Counted from the first letter of the stretch, positions 35,441 through 44,462 are shown. The stretch: 50,870 nt of DNA from Ruminococcus sp. (GCA_020861185.1 JAJBSV010000007.1:116093-166962); one strand, 5' to 3'. The notes: a model not told the origin generated them from the letters alone. Program-made: numbers and translations.

Positions 35441-35494
35441 ATTATACACCCAACCCGTTCCCGAAAAAGAGAGAAAGCGTTCCAAAAGCGTTCC
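35441..35494 (-). promoter_or_regulatory. fab operon promoter with tandem upstream repeat
   Basis: Minus strand TATAAT at 35446-35441 with a poor -35 (CTTTTT). Just upstream the decamer GGAACGCTTT occurs twice, at 35494-35485 and 35483-35474, 11 bases apart, at about -40 to -60 from the predicted start. This looks like a binding site for an activator or repressor. A small hairpin (GGGTC-ggaaa-GACCC) lies in the leader near 35417-35432. Confidence 0.55.
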
Positions 35495-35530
35495 CAATGA
35501 ATAAAAAATCCCGATATGAGATATAATCTC

Positions 35531-35559
35531 TTGACGGAAGCAAAAATTTATGATAAAAT
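35531..35559 (+). promoter_or_regulatory. promoter of the DUF4143 ATPase gene
   Basis: TTGACG (35531-35536), 17 bases, TAAAAT (35554-35559); predicted start near 35566, and GGAGGT precedes the ATG at 35599. Divergent from the fab promoter. Confidence 0.75.
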
Positions 35560-35598
35560 ATGATTCATCACCGATTTTCGTAAATTTGGAGGTATAAC

Positions 35599-36822
35599 AT
35601 GGCATATATTCAGCGAGAACTTGAGCGAAAATTCCTGCGCCTGGGCGATTTCTTCAAAGTCATCCTTGTGACCGGTGCCCGACAGGTCGGAAAAACAACT
35701 ATGCTCAGGCATCTGGCTTCGGAAGACAGAACCTATGTCACCCTTGACAACTCCATGGCGAGGGAGCTCGCCAAGTCCGACCCGGTCTTGTTCTTCCAGA
35801 CCTACAAGCCGCCCGTACTCATAGACGAGGTTCAGAAAGCACCGGAGCTGTTCGAGCAGATAAAAATAATCTGCGATGAGAGCGACGAAAAAGGGCTTAT
35901 CTGGCTTACAGGCTCGGAGCAGTTCGAGATGATGAAAAATGTCCGTGAAACCCTTGCCGGAAGAATCGGGATATTGGAGCTATACAGCCTCTCCGAAAGA
36001 GAAAAATCGGGCGTTATCTTTGACGACGAGCTTGATTTCTCGTTCGACGCACTCAGGAGCAGACAACGTCAGCTTCCCAAAAACGACGTAATCAAAGTGT
36101 TCGAAAGCATCTGGGAGGGTGGAATGCCGCAGGTTCAGGGCGTTGACGGCGAGCTCAGGCAGGAGTATTTCAATTCCTATATCGACACCTATCTCATGCG
36201 GGACGTGACCGAAGCAGGAGGAATCACCGACTCGGTAAAATTCCGGAGATTTCTTTCGGGATGCGCTTCGCTCGTTTCCGAGCAGGTCAACTACAGAACT
36301 CTGGCGGAAGCGGCTGATATTTCTCCGTCGACAGCAAAGCAGTGGCTCAGCGTTCTTGAGGGCTTGCACATCATTTACCTTTTGGAGCCGTACTCAAACA
36401 ATGCGCTCAAGCGTCTCTCGAAGACACCGAAGCTCTATTTCTGCGACACGGGGCTCTGCGCCTATCTGTCGATGTGGCTCACACCCGACACTCTTCGGAA
36501 CGGTGCGGCAAGCGGGCATTTCTATGAGAATTACGTCGTTATGGAGCTTGTCAGGAACTATGCCTATGCAAAGTCGAAGGCAAACATCACCTATTACCGC
36601 GACGCGAACCTGAAGGAGATTGACGTTTTTGTCGAGGAGAACAACGTCATCCATCCTCTTGAAATCAAAAAGAGTGCCTCTCCCGACCGCCGCGAGGTCA
36701 AGAAATACGACGTTCTTGACAGAGCATCCCTGAACCGAGGCGCCGGCGGCATAATCTGCATGTGCGAAGAGCCGATGCCGATTGACGAAAACAACTCATT
36801 CATTCCGAGTAATCTGATTTAA
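35599..36822 (+). CDS. AAA ATPase with DUF4143 domain
   Basis: 407 residues. Walker A GARQVGKTT (26-34), Walker B/arm VLIDEVQKAPEL (D76, E77), then a winged-helix region (AEAADISPSTAKQWLSVLEG) and a C-terminal DUF4143 part with VFVEENNVIHPLEIKKSAS, which resembles a nuclease-like fold. Common, often multicopy in gut Clostridia and Bacteroidetes; function not established, sometimes proposed in defence or toxin roles. No toxin partner is visible next to it. Confidence 0.92.
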   Translation: MAYIQRELERKFLRLGDFFKVILVTGARQVGKTTMLRHLASEDRTYVTLDNSMARELAKSDPVLFFQTYKPPVLIDEVQKAPELFEQIKIICDESDEKGLIWLTGSEQFEMMKNVRETLAGRIGILELYSLSEREKSGVIFDDELDFSFDALRSRQRQLPKNDVIKVFESIWEGGMPQVQGVDGELRQEYFNSYIDTYLMRDVTEAGGITDSVKFRRFLSGCASLVSEQVNYRTLAEAADISPSTAKQWLSVLEGLHIIYLLEPYSNNALKRLSKTPKLYFCDTGLCAYLSMWLTPDTLRNGAASGHFYENYVVMELVRNYAYAKSKANITYYRDANLKEIDVFVEENNVIHPLEIKKSASPDRREVKKYDVLDRASLNRGAGGIICMCEEPMPIDENNSFIPSNLI

Positions 36823-36847
36823 GACCATATAAAAAGGAGACCAAACT

Positions 36848-38416
36848 ATGCCTACAACACACCAGCCCGTCCGGCGTCAGCCGGGTTGGCTCGACAATGC
36901 TATCTTTTACGAAATCTATCCGCAGTCCTTCTGCGATTCGAACGGCGACGGAATCGGGGACTTCGAGGGGATTATCTCGAAGCTTGACTATATCAAGGAG
37001 CTTGGGTGCAACGCAATCTGGATGAACCCCTGCTTTGAGTCGCCCTTCGGCGATGCGGGATATGACGTGTCCGACTACTGTAAAGCCGCACCGAGATACG
37101 GCACGAACGAAGACCTGAAGTGGCTTTTCGGCGAGGTTCACAAACGCAATATGCACATTCTTCTTGACCTCGTCCCCGGGCACACCTCCGTCGAGCACAA
37201 GTGGTTCAAGGAGTCGATGAAGGCGGAGAAAAACGAATTTACCGACCGATATATCTGGACGGACAGCGTCTGGGAGGAGCCCGTCGGCTACGGCTCGCTC
37301 CGGGGAATCTCCGATCGCGACGGAAGCTGTGCCGTGAACTTCTTCTCCCACCAGCCCGCTCTCAACTATGGCTACTACAGGCCCGACCGCCCATGGCAAC
37401 AGAGCATGGACAGCGAAGGCGCAATCGCAACCCGGGAAGCGCTCAAAGACATCATGCGCTTCTGGCTCGGGATGGGGTGCGACGGCTTCCGTGTCGACAT
37501 GGCGGGGTCGCTCGTCAAGCAGGACGAGGACTCGAAGGGCACAATCGCCCTCTGGCAGAATATCCGCGAATTCTTGGACGAAGAATTCCCCGATGCCGCC
37601 ATAATTTCCGAGTGGGGCGAGCCGGACAAGAGCCTGCAGGGCGGCTTCCACATGGACTTCCTTCTGCATTTCGGACCCTCGCACTATAACGACCTCTTCC
37701 GCTGTGAGGAGCCGTTCTTCTCAGACAGGGGCAAGGGCGACATCTCGGAATTTGCGGCGAAGTATAAAGAGAACTACGAGAAGTCGGAGCGCAAGGGGCT
37801 TATCTGCATCCCCTCCGGCAATCACGACATGGACAGACTCGCCCGCTCAATCAAAGGCGACAATCTGAAAATCGCGTTTGCGTTCCTCCTGTCCATGCCC
37901 GGTGCGCCGTTCATCTACTATGGCGACGAAATCGGGATGAGATATGTCGAAAACCTCACGTCCGTCGAGGGTGGTTTCGGAAGAACCGGCTCACGCTCCC
38001 CGATGCAGTGGGACGACACCACCAACGCCGGCTTCAGTTCCGCCCCGAGGGAGAAGCTCTACATAAGGCTCGACGAGAGTAAAGACCGCCCGACCGCCAA
38101 GGCGCAGATGGCGGACGAAAGCTCACTCCGAAGCGAAATCAAGCGGCTTATCGGGATAAGGCAGTCCCACAAAGCCCTCATGAACAAGGGCGAAATCGAA
38201 TTCGTCTATGCCGAAAAGGACGAATATCCCCTCGCCTATCTTCGGAGCAGTGGCGACGAGAAAATCTTGGTCATCCTGAACCCCGCGGACAGGGAGACCG
38301 GATTTGAGTGCAATTACACTCTCGGTGCCGAAATCTACTCCTTCGGCGGGAAGGTCACCCAACAGGGCAAAAAAATAACCGTCCCGGCAAAGACGGCGGC
38401 GTTTATCGAGGTTTAA
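36848..38416 (+). CDS. GH13 alpha-amylase family glycosidase
   Basis: 522 residues, no signal peptide, so intracellular. Barrel motifs in order: GCNAIWMNPCFESP, LLDLVPGHTS, GFRVDMAG (nucleophile D217), ISEWGEP (acid E255) and SGNHDMDR (D327), with a C-terminal beta domain from about 445. Closest in style to the alpha-glucosidase/trehalose-synthase branch; the exact substrate cannot be read from sequence. AAGGAGA precedes the ATG; it follows the ATPase gene by 25 bases and ends at a bidirectional terminator. Confidence 0.9.
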   Translation: MPTTHQPVRRQPGWLDNAIFYEIYPQSFCDSNGDGIGDFEGIISKLDYIKELGCNAIWMNPCFESPFGDAGYDVSDYCKAAPRYGTNEDLKWLFGEVHKRNMHILLDLVPGHTSVEHKWFKESMKAEKNEFTDRYIWTDSVWEEPVGYGSLRGISDRDGSCAVNFFSHQPALNYGYYRPDRPWQQSMDSEGAIATREALKDIMRFWLGMGCDGFRVDMAGSLVKQDEDSKGTIALWQNIREFLDEEFPDAAIISEWGEPDKSLQGGFHMDFLLHFGPSHYNDLFRCEEPFFSDRGKGDISEFAAKYKENYEKSERKGLICIPSGNHDMDRLARSIKGDNLKIAFAFLLSMPGAPFIYYGDEIGMRYVENLTSVEGGFGRTGSRSPMQWDDTTNAGFSSAPREKLYIRLDESKDRPTAKAQMADESSLRSEIKRLIGIRQSHKALMNKGEIEFVYAEKDEYPLAYLRSSGDEKILVILNPADRETGFECNYTLGAEIYSFGGKVTQQGKKITVPAKTAAFIEV

Positions 38417-38433
38417 GCGAAAACAGGCATAAT

Positions 38434-38471
38434 AAAAAGCGGCTTCACCAATTTGGTGAGGTCGCTTTTGT
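38434..38471. terminator. bidirectional terminator between converging genes
   Basis: AAAAAGCGgcttCACC-aattt-GGTGaggtCGCTTTTG, a long imperfect stem with A and T runs at both sides. It serves GH13 on the plus strand and the small gene on the minus strand. Confidence 0.8.
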
Positions 38472-38482
38472 GATGTTGTGGG

Positions 38483-38884
38483 TCAGACCAGCTTCGCATA
38501 CTCGGTGCCGTCGGCGTCCCAATCATCATTGCCTGCGGAGTATTTATTGACCACCTTGACGCCGTCCGCAAGCAGGAGGAGCTCATACATCGAGACAACC
38601 GCACCGCTTGAGCCGGTGACACCGCAGAAATGCTTGTCGCAGACGACTATCTGGTAGTCCTTGAACGGGCTGACGTAATCGCCGATGACGTCGCCATCCT
38701 CATGAGTGGTATAGCCGGTGACGTTCTCGATAATGCACCAAGTATGAACCCTGTACTTGCTCGCCTCCTCAAGAATCACGGCAGTCTCCTCGTCGGTGTA
38801 TTCGACCTCTTTGATTTCGGAGAATACATCCTGAATTTTTTTGCCCTTGAAGCTTTCTATCGAGTCGATTGTTTTGAATTTCAT
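38483..38884 (-). CDS. hypothetical protein, 133 residues
   Basis: Starts MKFKTIDSIESFKGKKIQDV; acidic, no signal peptide or membrane segment, no motif I recognise. It has a convincing promoter of its own (38921-38949), a TGA-free frame and a terminator behind it, so it is probably real. It contains WCIIENVTGYTTHEDGDVIG and two cysteines in VVCDKHFCGVTG that might bind a metal or form a pair. Confidence 0.7.
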   Translation of the reverse strand: MKFKTIDSIESFKGKKIQDVFSEIKEVEYTDEETAVILEEASKYRVHTWCIIENVTGYTTHEDGDVIGDYVSPFKDYQIVVCDKHFCGVTGSSGAVVSMYELLLLADGVKVVNKYSAGNDDWDADGTEYAKLV

Positions 38885-38920
38885 TTTGCTTCGCCCTTTC
38901 TGTTTAAGGATTATGCTTTT

Positions 38921-38949
38921 ATTTTACACTACTTAGGGGAGTGAGTCAA
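38921..38949 (-). promoter_or_regulatory. promoter of the small hypothetical gene
   Basis: Minus strand TTGACT (38949-38944), 17 bases, TAAAAT (38926-38921). The -35 includes the TGA stop of the kduD frame. Confidence 0.7.
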
Positions 38950-39748
38950 GGCTGTTTCCCGATATATCCGAGTATGCCGCCGTCGACGTAGAGGATCTGA
39001 CCGTTCACGAAGTTCGAGGCGTCGGAGGCGAGGAAGATTGCCGGTCCCACGAGATCCTCGGTTGTGCCCCAGCGGTTTGCCGGGGTTCTTGAGCAGATGA
39101 ATTGGTCGAAGGGGTGCTTCGAGCCGTCCAGTTGAAGCTCGCGGAGCGGAGCGGTCTGGGGAGTGGCGATATAGCCGGACCGATGCCGTTGCACTGGATG
39201 TTCTTTTCGCCGAACTCCGAGGCGATGTTCTTCGTCAGCATCTTCAGCCCGCCCTTTGCCGCCGCATAGGCGGAGACGGTCTCCCGCCCGAGCTCGCTCA
39301 TCATCGAGCAGATGTTGATGATTTTGCCGTGCCCCTTTTCAATCATGTCAGGGATTACTGCCTTCGACATGATAAAGGCGGCTGTGAGGTCGACGTCAAC
39401 AACCTCGCGGAAATCCTCGACGGACATCTCGCACATCGGGATTCGCTTTATCATTCCGGCGTTGTTGACGAGGATGTCGATAACGCCCAGGTCACTCCTG
39501 ATATTTTCGACCATCCCGGCGACGTCATACTCGTTCGTGACGTCGCAAAGATAGGTTCTGACGTCAACGCCAATCTTGCGATACTCTTCTTGAGCTTTTT
39601 CAAGGCGCTCCTCGTTATGCCCGTTTATGGCGACTTTTGCGCCAGCTCTCGAGTATGCCGCCGCAATTTCGAAGCCGATTCCGTATGTAGCACCCGTGAC
39701 GAGTGCGACTTTCCCACTAAGCGAAAAGCTTTTCAGTATATCGTCCAT
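38946..39748 (-). pseudogene. kduD: KduD/gluconate 5-dehydrogenase type SDR with one frameshift
   Basis: By family, oxidises or reduces 2-keto-3-deoxygluconate and 5-keto-4-deoxyuronate derivatives with NAD. ATG 39748 after AGGAGA. Reads SGKVALVTGATYGIGFEIAA, NNAGMIKRIP, SAYAAAKGGL (Tyr, Lys) to IQCNGIGP, then a missing base near 39175-39178 (one more G would give GIGPGYIATPQTAPLREL); the rest, up to FVNGQILYVDGGILGYIGKQ, lies in the next frame and ends at TGA 38946. Everything else is intact, so this is either a very recent mutation or an assembly error. Follows kduI by nine bases. Confidence 0.85.
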
Positions 39749-39757
39749 AGTGTTCTC

Positions 39758-40600
39758 CTATCTCAAATCTGTGATGGCGATGTTGTCCATGTCGTCGAAC
39801 GCCTGATTTTCGCCGCCCATCGCCCAGATGAAGGTGTAGTTAGAGGTGCCTGCTCCCGCATGAATCGACCACGACGGGTTGATGACCGCCTCTTCGTTCT
39901 GCATGACGATATGGCGGGTCTCGGTCGGCTCGCCCATCATGTGAAATACCACGTTGCCCTCGGGGATGTCGAAATAGGTATAGACCTCCATTCTGCGCTC
40001 GTGGGTATGCGCCGGCATCGTGTTCCAGACGCTTCCCGGTTCAAGTGCGGTGAGTCCCATAGAGAGCTGACAGGTCGGGAGTACCGACGGGTGGATGAAC
40101 TGATAGATTACTCGCTTGTTGGAGGTTTCGGCTGAACCCAACGGACGCTTTGCGGCGTCGGAGAGCGTTATAAGCTTTGCCTCATAGGAGCAGTGCGCAG
40201 GTGCGGAGACCATATAGAACTTTGCGGGAGCGCTCGGGTCGTCACTTGCAAAAAGCACTTCCTTTGCGCCCTTGGTTATATAGAGGCAGTCCTTATTTCC
40301 CATCGGGTAGACCTTGCCGTCGACAGTGATTTTTCCGGGATTTCCGATATTGAAGATGCCGATTTCGCGGCGCTCGAGAAAGTATTCCGTCCCGAAGCAG
40401 TGCCACACGTCCATATCTTTTTCTATCGAAACGGTCTCATTCACAGGCATACAGCCGAGAGTGACCATTCTGTCGACGTGGCTGTAGACCGAAACAACTT
40501 TATCGGGCTGATAGAGATTCTGAATCAGGAACTCGACCCGAAGTTCCTCTGTGGTATAGCGTTTGAAATCGCGCTGATTTGCAGAATAACGAATATCCAT
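39758..40600 (-). CDS. kduI: 5-dehydro-4-deoxy-D-glucuronate isomerase
   Basis: Isomerises 5-keto-4-deoxyuronate to 2,5-diketo-3-deoxygluconate. 280 residues against the usual 278; starts MDIRYSANQRDFKRYTTEEL, metal site PAHTHERRMEVYTYFDIP and the end GGENQAFDDMDNIAITDLR are diagnostic. AGGAGG before the ATG. Sits between the DUF2264 gene and kduD in the uronate operon. Confidence 0.96.
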   Translation of the reverse strand: MDIRYSANQRDFKRYTTEELRVEFLIQNLYQPDKVVSVYSHVDRMVTLGCMPVNETVSIEKDMDVWHCFGTEYFLERREIGIFNIGNPGKITVDGKVYPMGNKDCLYITKGAKEVLFASDDPSAPAKFYMVSAPAHCSYEAKLITLSDAAKRPLGSAETSNKRVIYQFIHPSVLPTCQLSMGLTALEPGSVWNTMPAHTHERRMEVYTYFDIPEGNVVFHMMGEPTETRHIVMQNEEAVINPSWSIHAGAGTSNYTFIWAMGGENQAFDDMDNIAITDLR

Positions 40601-40621
40601 TTAATTTATCCTCCATACCTA

Positions 40622-42280
40622 TTATAAATAGCAGAACTCTGTCTCAATAACCTGCTCGCCCTCGTGAATCTCATAGACCGACATCGGGATGACCGTCTTC
40701 GGGGCGATTAAATTCGTGTTCGGGTCGGGATAGAGAGGCTGGTCTTTGCCGTCGCCCTTGAGAGAAGTAACCTTGCAGTCTTCGGGGTTCGTAACCGCAA
40801 AGCCGGTGTCGTAAGCCTTGCAGGAGATTTCGCTTGTGATTTTATGCGTCCTGATGTGTCCATGCTCGGTGGGACGAATCGAAGTCTCGACTCTGACTGC
40901 CTTGGTCGGAGACCACTTGCAGGTGATTCCGGATTCATCTATCGTGAACTCTTCGGTGACGCTCTTCGGGTAGCAGAGCCCGCCTATTTCGAATGTGAGT
41001 GTGCTGTCGGGTGCACATTCGTAAAGCGTCAGGGATGAGCGGGAGATGCTGAAGCCGAACTTCGAGGAATAGGCGAACTTCGCGTATTTCTCGAGGGTGT
41101 GGCTGTGCCCGTCGGCAAATTTGCGCCCCGGGACGAGCGCCACGACGTTTCCCTCGCCCCTCTGAATAAGCATATCGACGTTTTCAAGATACTTGAGGCT
41201 TTCGAGCTCCGGCATCGGTGCCGCTTCGGCTGTCCAATAGGGGTGGTCGTCGGGAAGTCCGAGGAATGCAAACGCCATCGTTGCCCAGTAGGGCGAGCCG
41301 GGGGCATTGTAGCTCTCGGACATCTGTAAGTTCGGATAAGCATAGCCGATGGTGAGGATTCCGGCGTTGTCGTATATCGGCTGATTCATCCACCATGTCA
41401 GGTGCCGGGTGATGATTCCCTTGAGGACGGGAACAGGCAGAACCTCGGTGCCGCTCAGGAGCGCCATCGCCCAGAAGGAGCACTGCGCGAAGCGGTAGGT
41501 CATCGAGCGCTCGTAGGCAATCGATGCGCCGTCGTCCGCAAACCAGTACTGATAATCACGAGCGAACTGGATTGCTCTTTCACGGAAAATTCTGCACCGC
41601 TCCGGCTCTTCGTCCTCCATGAACATGGCGTAGATGAGCCCGAAGGAGAGCATGACGTAAGGATTATAATAGTCCTTGTCGCCATTATTTCCGTCGCGGT
41701 ACCAGCCGCCGGCGTCGTAGTAGTCCTCCATCATCTGAAGCCCCGACTCGATGCGCTCTTTGCTGTATTCCCTTCCGCAGACCTTGAGGGCAAGGTTTGT
41801 GAACACTGCGAACCACTGCCAGTTGCAGGCACAGCATTCGTGCTCGTTGATTTCCCACAGCCACTTGGTCAGGTTGTCTTTTTCCTTTTCGGAGAGCGGC
41901 TCCCAGACCTTCTCGGGCGCCAAGAGCATCGCATAGGCGAGCCCCGCCATCTCGACGAATTTCTGGTCGAAATCATTGCATTTGCGCCAGTATTCGGGAC
42001 TATCGGGGTCTGTTCCCGAGGCAAAGCCCTTCGGGTAAATTTTTTCGAATTCAGAGTCTTCGCCGCCGCCCATCCAGAAGGGTGCAAGACCCCAGAGGGG
42101 ACGGGTGAACGACTCCATCCGGGCGGTTCGGTCGTCATAGTGTGCGCTCGTCGCGCCGATGTCGAGCTCGGCACAGCCGTCGCTATAGAACGGCTTAAGC
42201 GGGTTCAGGAGGCGAAGAAGCGCTTCCTGCGCCGCCTTTTTTGTCATGAAGTCGGCTTCGGTATAGTGATATCTTTTCAT
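40622..42280 (-). CDS. DUF2264 family protein (putative glycoside-active enzyme)
   Basis: 552 residues, no signal peptide. Mostly (alpha/alpha) barrel in look, with WLWEINEHECCACNWQWFAV, DYYDAGGWYRDGNNGDKDYY and DDGASIAYERSMTYRFAQ, and a beta-rich C-terminus. By family membership it is DUF2264; I recall members being reported as beta-glucuronidases but cannot check. Its start is directly after the GH88 stop, with the ribosome site inside the GH88 end. In this operon it could trim uronic-acid oligosaccharides. Confidence 0.82.
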   Translation of the reverse strand: MKRYHYTEADFMTKKAAQEALLRLLNPLKPFYSDGCAELDIGATSAHYDDRTARMESFTRPLWGLAPFWMGGGEDSEFEKIYPKGFASGTDPDSPEYWRKCNDFDQKFVEMAGLAYAMLLAPEKVWEPLSEKEKDNLTKWLWEINEHECCACNWQWFAVFTNLALKVCGREYSKERIESGLQMMEDYYDAGGWYRDGNNGDKDYYNPYVMLSFGLIYAMFMEDEEPERCRIFRERAIQFARDYQYWFADDGASIAYERSMTYRFAQCSFWAMALLSGTEVLPVPVLKGIITRHLTWWMNQPIYDNAGILTIGYAYPNLQMSESYNAPGSPYWATMAFAFLGLPDDHPYWTAEAAPMPELESLKYLENVDMLIQRGEGNVVALVPGRKFADGHSHTLEKYAKFAYSSKFGFSISRSSLTLYECAPDSTLTFEIGGLCYPKSVTEEFTIDESGITCKWSPTKAVRVETSIRPTEHGHIRTHKITSEISCKAYDTGFAVTNPEDCKVTSLKGDGKDQPLYPDPNTNLIAPKTVIPMSVYEIHEGEQVIETEFCYL

Positions 42281-43417
42281 TTACTTTCCCTCTTTCGTCG
42301 GCGTGAAAATCGGCAGGTCTTTGCCCACAAGCTTGAGCAAAGCCTCAATCAGATAGTAATCGGCATAGATAAGCGTCATCTGCTCGCGGTTGCTCCAGAA
42401 GCTGTCGGCGCAGTTCCACAGGAGATAGTCCGTATTTTCATCAAGACTGAGGCGGTTCTCGCAGAGGAATCCAAGCAAATCCAGAGCCGCATTATAATAT
42501 TTTTCGTTGGTCTTGCCGAGCTCAATAAGCCCGCAAGCCGCAATCGCCGCCGCAGAGGAGTCCTCTCTCTTGCAGTCGAGCGGCTGGTCGAAGTCAATCG
42601 GGATGCCCATGTCGGGTCTCTTCGCCGATTGGAGGATGAAGTTGTCGGCAACCCTCTTTGCGGTTTCGAAATACTTCTCTTCACCGGTGTAGAGCCCGCT
42701 GAGAGTGAAGCCATAGATAGCCCACGCTTGACCGCGAGTCCACGAGCTTCCCGTGGCGTAGCCCTGACCGCCTTCCGAGCGTAAGAATTCGCCCGAATTC
42801 GGGTCGAAAACGCCGATGTGAATCGCCGAGCCGTCCGAACGGACAAAGTGCTTCATCGCCATGTCGGCGTGACGGGTCGCAATCTGCGAAAAACGGGGGT
42901 CTTTTGTCGCGTCCGATGCCCAATAGAGGAGCGGCAGGTTCATCATGCAATCAATAATCGCCGTGCCCACTCTCGAACCGTCGCCCGAGTCGTTCCACGC
43001 ACGAATGAAGTTACCGTTGGGGTTGAACCGCCCCGCCAGATTCTCCGCCGCGATGATGCCGCGGTTATGGGACTTCTCGTTCCAGTCGGCCTTGCAGTGC
43101 GCGACCGCAGTCGGAAGCCACTTGAAGCCGCTGTCGTGGTCCATTCCCCACGGAAGCATGAAGTTTTCGTCAAGCTTTTTTTCGATATCTTCGGCGAGCT
43201 CTTTATAGAGCGAATTACCGGTGTAGTTATACATCTGCCACAACATCCCGCCGAAAAAGCCGTTCGTCCACCAACAAATGCTGTCTTCCCCCGTATCGTC
43301 GAACCGCCCGTCAGCCGTCGTCGAATAAGGGATTATCCCCCGACTTCTTGCGGCGACTGCGGAAAGCTTTTTCTCGATTGCGCTCATTGTTTTATAAGCG
43401 CTGATTGTGTTTTTCAT
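42281..43417 (-). CDS. GH88 unsaturated glucuronyl hydrolase
   Basis: Releases the 4,5-unsaturated uronic acid from the non-reducing end of disaccharides made by lyases. 378 residues, no signal peptide: intracellular. WWTNGFFGGMLW, DHDSGFKW (D95) and IIDCMMNLPLLYW (D156) match the GH88 hydration residues. Its product is the substrate feeding KduI and KduD downstream. GGAAAG precedes the ATG. Confidence 0.93.
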   Translation of the reverse strand: MKNTISAYKTMSAIEKKLSAVAARSRGIIPYSTTADGRFDDTGEDSICWWTNGFFGGMLWQMYNYTGNSLYKELAEDIEKKLDENFMLPWGMDHDSGFKWLPTAVAHCKADWNEKSHNRGIIAAENLAGRFNPNGNFIRAWNDSGDGSRVGTAIIDCMMNLPLLYWASDATKDPRFSQIATRHADMAMKHFVRSDGSAIHIGVFDPNSGEFLRSEGGQGYATGSSWTRGQAWAIYGFTLSGLYTGEEKYFETAKRVADNFILQSAKRPDMGIPIDFDQPLDCKREDSSAAAIAACGLIELGKTNEKYYNAALDLLGFLCENRLSLDENTDYLLWNCADSFWSNREQMTLIYADYYLIEALLKLVGKDLPIFTPTKEGK

Positions 43418-43461
43418 ATTCTTTCCTTCTTTATGCCAAATTCCTGACTGATTATAATTTT

Positions 43462-43489
43462 AAGGCGGGAGCAACTTGCTTCCGCCTTT
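43462..43489. terminator. hairpin between SDR and GH88 genes
   Basis: AAGGCGGgAGCAA-ct-TGCTtCCGCCTT. The T run is better on the plus strand; on the minus strand it is followed by AAAATTATAATC, so it may be only a weak terminator or an RNA-stabilising stem inside the operon. Confidence 0.5.
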
Positions 43490-43508
43490 TGTGATTATAT
43501 GGAGTTGT

Positions 43509-44279
43509 TCAGCAGGTCATACCGCCATCAACAACGATGTCCTGTCCTGTAATGTATCTGGAAGCGTCAGAAACAAGGAACAAAACAGTATTTCCAATAT
43601 CGTCAACCTTTCCGGAATCACGCAGGGCAATAGTGGGAATAAATTGCTCAAGGAAAGCCGGATCCTTGACATAGTCCTGTGTCATCTCTGTCTCGACCAT
43701 TCCGGGCAGGATGGAGTTGACACGAATCTTCTGGGGACCAACCATTCTAGCAAGAGTCTTGACCATGCTCCACATTGCACCTTTGGAAGAAGCATATGCT
43801 ACGGAGCTCATGCCTGATCTTATAGCCGCAACAGAGGAAATATCAACGATTGAACCTCCGCCGACTTTCACCATCTCAGGATAAACATACTTTATCATAT
43901 AGTAGATTCCGTCGAAATTAACGCTCATAACGTTATGAAGGTTATCAGCTTCAAATTGCTCTTCGATAGGAGAATACAGTGTTGAGCTTCCTTCTATGCC
44001 TGCGCAGTAAACCAACGCGTCCACACGACCAAAAGCCTTTACACACGCATCAACGGCGTTCTTGCAATTCTCTTCGCTGGAAGTGTCACAAACCATATAT
44101 TCGCAGACGCCACCATTGCTCGTTATTTCCTTCTGAACATTTGCCAGTTTGCTTTCCCGTCTCGCAAGGATAAAGACCTTTGCCCCTGCCTCAGCGAGAA
44201 TCTTGGCTGTGCCGGCACCCATTCCTGAGCTTGCGCCTGCAACCAATGCTACCTTTCCGTCCATTCTGAATGCATCCAT
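43509..44279 (-). CDS. short-chain dehydrogenase/reductase
   Basis: 256 residues: DGKVALVAGASSGMGAGTAK, CAGIEG in place of NNAG, DISSVAAIRSGMSSVAYASSKGA (Ser, Tyr, Lys), and VDGGMTC at the end. Base composition by eye is clearly more AT-rich than the genes around 20-43 kb. Probably acts on a sugar acid or related alcohol given the operon, but the substrate cannot be read. Own promoter with repeated TTATGAAC upstream. Confidence 0.85.
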   Translation of the reverse strand: MDAFRMDGKVALVAGASSGMGAGTAKILAEAGAKVFILARRESKLANVQKEITSNGGVCEYMVCDTSSEENCKNAVDACVKAFGRVDALVYCAGIEGSSTLYSPIEEQFEADNLHNVMSVNFDGIYYMIKYVYPEMVKVGGGSIVDISSVAAIRSGMSSVAYASSKGAMWSMVKTLARMVGPQKIRVNSILPGMVETEMTQDYVKDPAFLEQFIPTIALRDSGKVDDIGNTVLFLVSDASRYITGQDIVVDGGMTC

Positions 44280-44361
44280 TTAAATACACCATACCTTTCT
44301 TAAATTTTAGCGTACAAAATCTTTCCCGAATGATTGTGACATCATAGTGCCACTCGGGTTT

Positions 44362-44434
44362 GTTCATATTGTAACTGATTTTACAAAAAAAATGCAACCA
44401 CCTTGAGAAGAAAAATTATGAACCTTTTATGAAC
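44362..44434 (-). promoter_or_regulatory. promoter of the uronate operon with three TATGAAC boxes
   Basis: Minus strand TTGCAT (44397-44392), 18 bases, TACAAT (44373-44368). TATGAAC reads on the minus strand at 44368-44362 (start of transcription), and on the plus strand the octamer TTATGAAC occurs twice, at 44416-44423 and 44427-44434, 11 bases apart. Suggests two sites for one DNA-binding protein and looping or cooperative binding. Confidence 0.55.
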
Positions 44435-44462
44435 AAATGCCGATTTCATACAGCAAGCGCAT

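Noticed and set aside
35599-36822. DUF4143 ATPase as part of a defence island or toxin system
   Set aside because: No other defence gene is near; the neighbours are fatty-acid and sugar genes.
41402-42784. 460-residue plus-strand frame opposite the DUF2264 and GH88 genes
   Set aside because: It spans two well-supported genes in antisense, has arginine- and valine-rich shadow composition and no recognisable domain.
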